Below, one piece after another: positions 5,988-11,013 of a DNA stretch of 11,013 nt. The position numbers and the translations under genes are program-made. Within the stretch, counting starts at the first letter, position 1. Each line of letters opens with the position of its first letter. Origin of the DNA: JACCUZ01 sp038246575 (GTDB lineage Bacteria; Actinomycetota; Actinomycetes; JACCUZ01); contig JBBRVU010000143.1 of the NCBI GenBank assembly GCA_038246575.1, forward strand, positions 1 through 11,013, in the 5' to 3' direction. Below the pieces are notes generated by a model. That model worked only from the letters and a program-made list of their open reading frames with translations. It searched no databases and was not told the origin of the DNA.

Positions 5988-7531
5988 GCCAGGGGCTCGG
6001 GCGCACCCGCTCGGTGGCGCTGTCCGGCCTCGACGGCACCGTGGTCGACGTCGAGGCCCACATCTCGCAAGGGCTGCCGCACTTCTCCGTCGGTGGCATG
6101 CCGGATGCCGCGTGCGCCCAGTCTCCCGACCGGGTGCGGTCCGCGGCGGCGAACAGCGGGGCCGCCGTGTCGCCGAACCGGGTCACCGTCAACCTCTCAC
6201 CCGCGTCGATCCCGAAGCGGGGCGCGTGCTTCGACCTGGCGATCGCCGTTGCGGTGCTCTCCGCGGGCGGGGTCATCAAGGGTGGGGTCGCCGCTGACGT
6301 CGTCCACCTGGGCGAGCTGGCCCTCGATGGGCGGGTGCGGGGCGTGCACGGGGTGCTGCCCGCGGTGTTGGCGGCCGTCCGGTCCGGGGCCCGGCACGTG
6401 GTGGTGCCGGTCGAGAACGTCGGTGAGGCCCAGCTCGTCACCGGGGTGGCGGTTCACGGCGCCGGCTGCCTGCGCGACGTCGTCGACTGGTACCGCGCGG
6501 CCGAGCAGGGCACGCCCCTGCCGCCCGCACCGACGCCGGTTCCGGGCGTGGTCGAGACGCGGCCCGGCCCGGACCTCGCCGACGTCGTCGGGCAGCCCGA
6601 GGCGCGGCTGGCCCTCGAGCTGGCAGCGACCGGTGGGCACCACCTGCTGATGTCGGGGCCACCGGGGGTCGGCAAGACGATGCTCGCCGAGCGGCTGGTC
6701 ACCGTGCTGCCCCCGCTCAGCCGGGAGCAGGCCCTCGAGACCCACGCCATCCGCTCGCTCACCGGCCAGGTCGGCGAGGTCGTCGAGCTCGACCGCACCC
6801 CTCCCTTCGTGGCGCCGCACCACAGCGCGTCGATGGCGGCCGTGACCGGCGGGGGGTCGGGGGTGGCCCTGCCCGGGGCCATCTCCCGGGCTCATCACGG
6901 TGTGCTCTTCCTCGATGAGGCTCCCGAGTTCAAGGGTTCGGTGCTGCAGACCCTTCGCCAGCCGCTCGAGTCAGGGGAGGTGGTCATCGCGCGGGCCCGG
7001 CAGGTGGTGCGCTACCCGGCGCGCTTCCTGCTCGTGCTCGCGGCCAACCCGTGCCCGTGCGGCCGGTCCTACGGCAAGGGGCTCGACTGCTCGTGCAGGC
7101 CGATGGAGATCCGGGCCTATGCCGGGCGGCTCTCCGGCCCGCTGCTCGACCGGGTCGACCTGCAGGTGCACGTGCCGCCGGTGCACCGGGCGGCGTTCGG
7201 TGACGCGACCGGGGAGTCCAGTGCCACGGTCGCCGCCCGGGTCGCGGCGGCGCGGGAGGCACAGCGTTCCCGGTGGGCCGAGCACGGGTGGGCCACCAAC
7301 GGGCTGGTGCCCGGGCACGCGTTGCGGCGGACGCCGTTCCGGCTCCCACTGTCGACGACGGCGGTGCTCGACCGAAGCCTCGAGCAGGGCCGGCTGACGC
7401 TGCGCGGCTACGACCGGGTGCTGCGGGTCGCCGGCGTCCTGGCGTTGGTGGCTTCGACGGTTTCCCATGGTCGACGTGTTCCATCCGCGGCCCGCCACGA
7501 TGGCCAGCCCACGGGCTCATCGACGGGGTGA
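5984..7531 (+). CDS. comM: YifB/ComM-type AAA+ ATPase with a replaced C-terminus
   Basis: A 515-residue protein of the Mg-chelatase-like YifB/ComM family; the characterised member is a hexameric helicase aiding branch migration in natural transformation. The N-terminal Lon-like fold domain (1-170) contains NLSPASIPKRGACFDLAIA at 70-88. The linker is followed by DVVGQPEARLALELAATGGHHLL, Walker A GPPGVGKT at 225-232, APHHSAS at 277-283, Walker B VLFLDE at 307-312, and NPCPCG at 355-360. The zinc-site-like cysteines C357, C359, C369 and C371 are present. The sequence follows the family to RGYDRVLRVA (about residue 483). The remaining ~32 residues (from about 7433) lack the usual Leu-Ala-Asp-Leu helix and D-V-ALxxR end, and no other frame supplies it. 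The terminal helix appears to have been swapped for unrelated DNA. The GTG at 5984 overlaps the yraN stop. Activity is uncertain because the lost piece is short. Confidence 0.9.
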   Translation: MSQGLGRTRSVALSGLDGTVVDVEAHISQGLPHFSVGGMPDAACAQSPDRVRSAAANSGAAVSPNRVTVNLSPASIPKRGACFDLAIAVAVLSAGGVIKGGVAADVVHLGELALDGRVRGVHGVLPAVLAAVRSGARHVVVPVENVGEAQLVTGVAVHGAGCLRDVVDWYRAAEQGTPLPPAPTPVPGVVETRPGPDLADVVGQPEARLALELAATGGHHLLMSGPPGVGKTMLAERLVTVLPPLSREQALETHAIRSLTGQVGEVVELDRTPPFVAPHHSASMAAVTGGGSGVALPGAISRAHHGVLFLDEAPEFKGSVLQTLRQPLESGEVVIARARQVVRYPARFLLVLAANPCPCGRSYGKGLDCSCRPMEIRAYAGRLSGPLLDRVDLQVHVPPVHRAAFGDATGESSATVAARVAAAREAQRSRWAEHGWATNGLVPGHALRRTPFRLPLSTTAVLDRSLEQGRLTLRGYDRVLRVAGVLALVASTVSHGRRVPSAARHDGQPTGSSTG

Positions 7532-7866
7532 CCGGTCGCTTGGTCCTCGCACGCCTCGCACGCCTCGCACGCCTCGCACGCCTCGCCGTCTCGCTGCCCC
7601 CGTTCTGCCTGCATGCAGTGTCGTGATGCCTGCCGGGTTCATGAGCCGGGACTTGTGCGGATGCCTGTCTGCGGCCCGATCCTGGTAGGCGACAGGGTGC
7701 GCCCACCGGGCGTCCAGGATGGGCTGCCGGCCAACGAGGTGGCCGTGTCAGCGCCGGGTGAAGAGGTGCGCCACCGGGCTGCATGCCGCCGCGGGAGCGG
7801 GCAGTCCTGCAGTCTGTGGTGTCGAGGTCCGTGGACGTGTCGCCGCTGCGGTGTCATCGTGGGCTC
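7532..7866. other. Junction region without a recognised gene
   Basis: About 335 bases follow the displaced comM end. They contain the 9-bp tandem repeat at 7546-7586 and no dprA homologue in any frame. On the minus strand one frame from about 7760 down to about 7620 has mostly GC-ending codons and reads LVGRQPILDARWAHPVAYQD without a usable start. It could be a fragment of a degraded gene but was not identified. Other open frames here look like compositional shadows. Confidence 0.4.
7546..7586 (+). repeat. 9-bp tandem repeat, about 4.5 copies
   Basis: Four perfect copies of CTCGCACGC (7546-7554, 7555-7563, 7564-7572, 7573-7581) are followed by CTCGC and then divergence. It lies 15 bases after the comM stop, in the region where family synteny breaks. 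It is perfectly conserved, so recent slippage is likely. No hairpin or known binding motif was recognised in the unit. Confidence 0.95.
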
Positions 7867-9234
7867 GTGACACGCGCCATCGACGCTGACTATCTGGTGG
7901 TGGGAGCCGGTGCGGTGGGGTTGGCTTTCACGGACGCGCTGACCGATCATGCCAACTCGCGTGTGGCCTTGGTCGACCGTCGCCACAGTGTCAGCGGCCA
8001 CTGGCTTCAGGCGTACTCCTTCGTCCGGTTGCATCAGGCGTCTGCCTTCTACGGGGTCGCGTCGACCCTGCTCGGCGGCGGCCAGCTGCAGGATCGCGGA
8101 CCGGAGCGGGGTTTGCAGGAGCGGGCGTCACAGTCGGAGATCTGCGCCTACTACGAGCGGGTCCTCGAGCGGGTGGTTGGCTCGGGCAGGGTCGAGTTCT
8201 TCCCCAACGGCGAGTATGTCGGCGGCCGCACCGTTGTCTCGCGAGTGTCGGGCCGGCGTTACGCGGTGCCGCAGCGGTGCCGGATCGTGGATGCCCGCTA
8301 CCTGGCTCCGAGCATCCCGGTGGAGATGCCGGCCCCGTTCGACGTCGGCGAACGCGCGCGGGTGATGCCGGTCAACGACCTCGCCGCGTTGGAGGAGGCG
8401 CCGAGCCAGTTCGTCATCGTCGGGTCGGGCAAGACCGCGACCGACGCGTGCATCTGGCTGCTCTCGCGAGGTGTGGACCCCGACGCGATCTGCTGGGTGC
8501 GCGCCCGCGAGCCGTGGATGATGAACCGGGCCGTGGTCCAGCCTGACCCTGAGATCTTCCTGGGCATGGTTGCCGACACGATGCAGGCAGCGCAGGGCGC
8601 GACCTCGCTCGAGGACCTGTTCCTCCGTCTCGAGGACGCGGGCATCATGCTGCGCATCGACCGCACCGTCACCCCGGCAATGGCCAAGACACCCACGCTC
8701 GCGCTGTGGGAGCTTGAGCAGCTGCGCACCTTGGAGAACGTCGTGCGCCGAGGTCACCTCGAGGGGGTGGACCGGGGCAGGCTCACCTTCGCTGATGGGT
8801 CGGTTGGCGTCGCGGGCGACGCCGTCGTCGTGCACTGTGCCGGGGACGGGCTGAAGTACCCCCCGCTGGTCCCGGTCTGGCGCCGCGAGGCGATCACCCT
8901 GCAGCCGATCCGGGCCGGGTTCCCGTGCTTCGGTGCGGCGCTGGTGGGGTACGTCGAGGCGACCCGGCAGGACGACGACGAGAAGAACCGGATCTGCCCG
9001 CCGACGCCGTACGGCGACTCGATGGCGCAGTGGGCCAGGATGACCGTCCTGGGAACTCAGGCGGCGATGTCCTTCTCGGCCGAACCCGACATCAAGGAGT
9101 GGTCTGACCAGGTCGCGCTCAACCCCGCACGGATCCCACCCGGACATCCCGGATCGGCTGCACTCGACGACGCACGCGAACGCCTCGCGGCCCACACCCC
9201 TGCCGGGCTGGCCAGGCTTACTGAACTGATGTGA
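7867..9234 (+). CDS. FAD/NAD(P)-binding oxidoreductase, flavin monooxygenase-like
   Basis: A 455-residue protein with two dinucleotide-binding Rossmann motifs in the order seen in flavin-containing and Baeyer-Villiger-type monooxygenases and their relatives. The FAD motif is VVGAGAVGLAF at 11-21 with acidic D37 closing the second strand. The NAD(P)-type motif is FVIVGSGKTATDA at 182-194. A conserved-looking VVHCAGDGLKYPP at 321-333 resembles the return strand to the FAD. No membrane segment or signal peptide is seen. The exact reaction and substrate are unknown. The GTG at 7867 places the GxGxxG motif at the usual distance from the N-terminus; the frame is open back to 7783, but that part is not family-like. 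No good Shine-Dalgarno sequence is visible. Thymine or adenine at the third codon position is somewhat more frequent than in the housekeeping block. It lies between the comM junction and an IS110 element, so it is probably acquired cargo. Confidence 0.85.
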   Translation: MTRAIDADYLVVGAGAVGLAFTDALTDHANSRVALVDRRHSVSGHWLQAYSFVRLHQASAFYGVASTLLGGGQLQDRGPERGLQERASQSEICAYYERVLERVVGSGRVEFFPNGEYVGGRTVVSRVSGRRYAVPQRCRIVDARYLAPSIPVEMPAPFDVGERARVMPVNDLAALEEAPSQFVIVGSGKTATDACIWLLSRGVDPDAICWVRAREPWMMNRAVVQPDPEIFLGMVADTMQAAQGATSLEDLFLRLEDAGIMLRIDRTVTPAMAKTPTLALWELEQLRTLENVVRRGHLEGVDRGRLTFADGSVGVAGDAVVVHCAGDGLKYPPLVPVWRREAITLQPIRAGFPCFGAALVGYVEATRQDDDEKNRICPPTPYGDSMAQWARMTVLGTQAAMSFSAEPDIKEWSDQVALNPARIPPGHPGSAALDDARERLAAHTPAGLARLTELM

Positions 9235-9508
9235 ACGGATCCGCCGGTCACGGGTGCGTTGGCCCTGGCCGGTGTGGCACGCCGAATGCCGCCCCGCGCC
9301 ATCGGTCAAGGATCGCGCCCAGTGCCGGCGGAGTTGACCCGTGGTGGCGCCAGCGCGGCCAGGTTCGCCAAGGTTTGGGCCAGTGCGCTCGCGGCCTGTT
9401 GGCGTTCGTGCGTGGCTGGGTGACCGCGAGACTCAGCCGGCGGCAGTGGTCGAGCAACGATCGCTGGTCGGCGTGTGCACCGGGCTGACGGGCATAGGGT
9501 CGGTGCGC
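9235..9508. other. Intergenic region with a possible minus-strand gene remnant
   Basis: A 274-base region before the 201-aa gene. On the minus strand, two adjoining frames look coding-like: one around 9470-9425 reads DQRSLLDHCRRLSLAVT, and another from about 9410 to a TGA at 9306-9308 reads ERQQAASALAQTLANLAAL. Joined by a frameshift near 9415 they would form a short helical protein end. There is no start codon or intact frame, so this is at most a broken gene. The plus strand holds only the promoter of the next gene at its right end. Confidence 0.3.
9495..9500 (+). promoter_or_regulatory. Candidate -10 element for a leaderless 201-aa protein mRNA
   Basis: TAGGGT fits TANNNT and ends 8 bases before the ATG at 9509, placing the likely transcription start at the ATG or one to two bases before it. 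No Shine-Dalgarno sequence is present. The arrangement is the same as before the signal peptidase operon at 2991. Confidence 0.45.
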
Positions 9509-10114
9509 ATGGATGCCGACCAGGCTGGCCTCTTCGAGCTGCCCGACCGCGAGCCGCAGGCCCCTGCGCGAAGGCTCCAGCGCGGGAGGAACCGACAGGT
9601 GTGGGCTCTGACCGCCACCGCTGAGGTCACCATCACCGATGCTGCTGCCCTGCGGCACGCCGCGGCACGGCTGAACGATGGGTTCGTGGTCACCATCGCC
9701 GGCGTTGACCTCGACGTCGCGCACAGCGAACCCGACGCACCGGATGCGGTGCCCGTCGATGACGCCTTCGATGCCCTGGCCAGGCTGATCTGGCCCAACG
9801 AGGGACTGCAGGAGGCGCTCGACGCCGGCGCCATGCGGATCCTGTCGATGGACAGCGAAGCCGCAGCCGACTCAGTCGATCACGCGATGGCCACCTGGAG
9901 GGTAACGGTCAAGCTCACTGACATCGATGAGTTGCGCCGGTTGGCCGCTCGGGCCCACCCGGACAAGTCAGTGGAGATCTCGGACAGCCTGCCGGTCGCC
10001 TGGCAAGCAGCGGCCGACCCGTTCGCGCCGCTGCGCTCGATCCCCGGAATCTCTTGGAAGCCGGGGCAGGTCGTCGTCGAGCACATCCCGGCAAGGGCTC
10101 CCCGGAACCGCTGA
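9509..10114 (+). CDS. Protein of unknown function with two similar halves
   Basis: A 201-residue soluble protein, acidic in its middle section, of no family I can name. A basic N-terminal patch (RRLQRGRNRQVWAL, 21-34) follows a short hydrophobic-acidic start (MDADQAGLFELP). Two segments resemble each other: WALTATAEVTITDAAALRHAAAR at 32-54 and ATWRVTVKLTDIDELRRLAARAH at 128-150. Each is a predicted strand followed by a Leu/Ala/Arg-rich helix, so an internal duplication is likely. The C-terminus (DPFAPLRSIPGISWKPGQVVVEHIP) is proline- and valine-rich and looks like a compact beta region. The ATG at 9509 is chosen because of the -10 element 8 bases upstream; the frame is open from 9341 but that extension is not protein-like. 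Neighbours are a flavoprotein gene and an IS110 transposase, suggesting a mobile-region gene. Function unknown. Confidence 0.75.
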   Translation: MDADQAGLFELPDREPQAPARRLQRGRNRQVWALTATAEVTITDAAALRHAAARLNDGFVVTIAGVDLDVAHSEPDAPDAVPVDDAFDALARLIWPNEGLQEALDAGAMRILSMDSEAAADSVDHAMATWRVTVKLTDIDELRRLAARAHPDKSVEISDSLPVAWQAAADPFAPLRSIPGISWKPGQVVVEHIPARAPRNR

Positions 10115-10146
10115 CGCCGCTGTCTTGGCGGTACATGGCGGTTGAA

Positions 10147-10168
10147 GTGGTCGCGGGCCAACGACCAC
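10147..10168 (+). terminator. Hairpin downstream of the 201-aa gene
   Basis: A perfect 7-bp stem, GTGGTCG and CGACCAC, has an 8-base loop and starts 32 bases after the stop codon. There is no T-tract. It may end the upstream transcript, or belong to the IS110 left end if the element begins this far out. Confidence 0.35.
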
Positions 10169-10221
10169 GCCCGCCGCCGCTCCGCGCGCCGGTGCCCCCA
10201 ACCTGCGAGAGCGTTTGGCGG

Positions 10222-10306
10222 CGCTGAGACTGTGAAGATCGCGTTCGCAGCCTGATGGTGGTGGGCTGTGGGTTGGTGACCGCGAGTGTGACCCACGCTG
10301 AGACTG
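10222..10306 (+). repeat. 11-bp direct repeat upstream of the IS110 transposase
   Basis: CGCTGAGACTG occurs at 10222-10232 and again at 10296-10306, 74 bp apart. An exact 11-bp match inside a ~370-bp region is unlikely by chance. The copies bracket two adjacent hairpins, so they may belong to the RNA structure or be remnants of a duplication. Confidence 0.6.
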
Positions 10307-10473
10307 GCCTTGTGCCTTGCTGCGACTTGTCCGCTCGTGGTTGCCGGCCCCGGCCCGGTTGGAGGAGCTGGCCTGATCAGGAGCTTGACCACTCGGCGTT
10401 AACGGCGCCGGGCGTGTCTCATCACAGTCCTGCCGAGCCTCCATCCCGGACCGGAACCACGTCCCATCCGGAG

Positions 10474-10479
10474 AAGGAG
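10474..10479 (+). promoter_or_regulatory. Strong Shine-Dalgarno sequence for the IS110 transposase
   Basis: AAGGAG, within a longer purine run GGAGAAGGAGAG, lies 7 bases before the ATG at 10487. It fixes the transposase start and contrasts with the leaderless or weak initiation signals of the other genes here. Confidence 0.85.
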
Positions 10480-10486
10480 AGAACGC

Positions 10487-11013
10487 ATGGACAGTCTGAC
10501 CGATCTGCGCGAGGTGGTCGATGTCGTCATCGGCGTCGACACTCACGTGCATACCCACTCCGCAGCCGTGGTCGATGCTGCCACCGGTGGTGTCCTCGAC
10601 GAGATCACCGTCGAGGCGACAGCCCAGGGCTATGCCGAGCTGGTGGAGTTCGCCAACAACCACGCGATGTTGCGGGCTTGGGCGATCGAGGGGACCGGTG
10701 GTCACGGCGCCGGTCTGAGTCGTCACCTGTTGCAGCTGTCGGAGATCGTCATCGAGCTGGACCGTCCCAAGCGGGTCGCGCGCCGCAACGGCGCGAAGTC
10801 CGATCCGCTCGATGCGATCCGCGCCGCGCGTGAAGCGATGGCCCGACCGCGGTTGGGAACTCCCCGCACCGGAGGCGAACGCCAAGCACTGTCAGTGCTT
10901 TTGGCCGCTCGGCGCTCCGCGGTCAATGCCTCCACTGAGGCCCAGCAGCAGGTCTTCAGCCTGGTCATCGCAGCACCCGAACCCATCCGAGTCAGGTTCC
11001 GCGGCCAGAAGCT
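10487..11013 (+). CDS. IS110-family transposase, N-terminal part (runs off the window)
   Basis: The first 175 codons of an IS110-family transposase (family length about 350-420). These enzymes combine an N-terminal RuvC-like DEDD domain with a C-terminal Tnp domain carrying a catalytic serine and move without terminal inverted repeats or large target duplications. The DEDD residues are visible: D18 in VIGVDTHVHTHSAAVVD, E68 in WAIEGTGG, and D106 and D109 in RRNGAKSDPLDAIRAAR. The segment from 130 to 175 starts the helical linker region. The ATG at 10487 has an excellent Shine-Dalgarno sequence. No frameshift is seen in the portion present, so the element could be active; the C-terminal Ser domain and right end lie outside the window. 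Confidence 0.93.
   Translation, partial: MDSLTDLREVVDVVIGVDTHVHTHSAAVVDAATGGVLDEITVEATAQGYAELVEFANNHAMLRAWAIEGTGGHGAGLSRHLLQLSEIVIELDRPKRVARRNGAKSDPLDAIRAAREAMARPRLGTPRTGGERQALSVLLAARRSAVNASTEAQQQVFSLVIAAPEPIRVRFRGQK
10487..11013 (+). mobile_element. IS110-group insertion sequence, left part
   Basis: The transposase together with the long 5' non-coding segment identifies an IS110-group element entering from the left. The listed span is the certain coding part; the left end lies somewhere between about 10115 and 10470 and could not be placed because IS110 elements lack terminal inverted repeats. It is next to probable cargo genes in the region where comM-dprA synteny is broken. Confidence 0.85.

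Larger units (their letters stand above)
10169..10486 (+). ncRNA. IS110 left-end non-coding region, candidate bridge RNA
   Basis: About 320 bases without a convincing gene lie directly upstream of an IS110-family transposase. IS110-group elements are known to encode a structured bridge RNA in this position, whose two loops pair with donor and target DNA. Visible structure includes: hairpin CAGCC/GGCTG with an 11-base loop (10248-10268); a second hairpin GTGGGT/ACCCAC (10268-10296) that shares base 10268 with the first, so the two could form together with a one-base adjustment; a GC-rich hairpin GCCGG-CC-CCGGC (10343-10354); and a 10-bp palindrome CCTGATCAGG (10372-10381). An 11-bp direct repeat CGCTGAGACTG flanks the first two hairpins. 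The element's left boundary, the core dinucleotide and the guide segments could not be fixed without the right end. The RNA assignment is an inference from position and structure. Confidence 0.4.

Noticed and set aside
7438..7626. Simple frameshift as the cause of the odd comM C-terminus
   Set aside because: Neither of the other two forward frames after 7438 restores the family's terminal helix, so replacement fits better than an indel.
7613..7870. Plus-strand 85-codon frame after comM
   Set aside because: Cys/Arg/Gly-rich translation without family features, no ribosome-binding site, and it runs into the flavoprotein start.
9418..10284. 12-bp repeat GGTGACCGCGAG at about 9419 and 10275
   Set aside because: One exact 12-bp match across 11 kb of GC-rich DNA is expected by chance, and it flanks nothing consistent.
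10255..10833. Plus-strand 192-codon frame overlapping the IS110 transposase start
   Set aside because: It overlaps the transposase in another frame, and its Arg/Ser-rich translation has no domain; the transposase has the DEDD motif and a strong Shine-Dalgarno sequence.

Overview
This is a GC-rich actinobacterial chromosome segment. The coding frames use almost only G or C at third positions, and GTG starts and 4-base stop/start overlaps are common. The order rplS - lepB - rnhB - DUF2469 - UPF0102 - comM is the conserved actinobacterial housekeeping order (from memory, Mycobacterium tuberculosis Rv2904c to Rv2897c run the same way apart from inserted genes). Gene content suggests a member of the Micrococcales, perhaps near Intrasporangiaceae, but this is a weak inference.

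Positions 1-2316 hold three minus-strand genes: a cytoplasmic serine beta-lactamase-fold hydrolase, a small membrane protein whose frame is interrupted by an in-frame TAA, and a FetB/UPF0014-type permease with no ATPase partner in view. A 274-base divergent intergenic region with a probable rplS promoter follows.

Positions 2591-7531 (plus strand) hold the housekeeping block: ribosomal protein L19; a signal-peptidase-like protein that has lost its catalytic residues; a complete signal peptidase I with a DDEGH repeat in its tail; RNase HII; a DUF2469 protein; a YraN/UPF0102 protein; and a ComM-type AAA+ ATPase. The signal peptidase pair, rnhB and DUF2469 form one chain in which each stop overlaps the next start by four bases. 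The same overlap joins yraN to comM.

About 7435 to the window end looks like accessory DNA. The last ~30 codons of comM do not resemble the family's end, and dprA, which normally follows comM, is absent. In its place are a stretch with no recognised gene and a 9-bp tandem repeat, a two-dinucleotide-site flavoprotein oxidoreductase, a 201-aa protein of unknown function with an internal duplication and a likely leaderless promoter, and the first 175 codons of an IS110-family DEDD transposase. That transposase has a long upstream non-coding segment containing hairpins and direct repeats, which is a candidate for an IS110 bridge RNA.

The most notable observations are the inactive signal peptidase paralogue translationally coupled to the active one, the replaced comM 3' end with loss of dprA, and the candidate bridge RNA region. 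No clearly new multi-gene system could be demonstrated from sequence alone.
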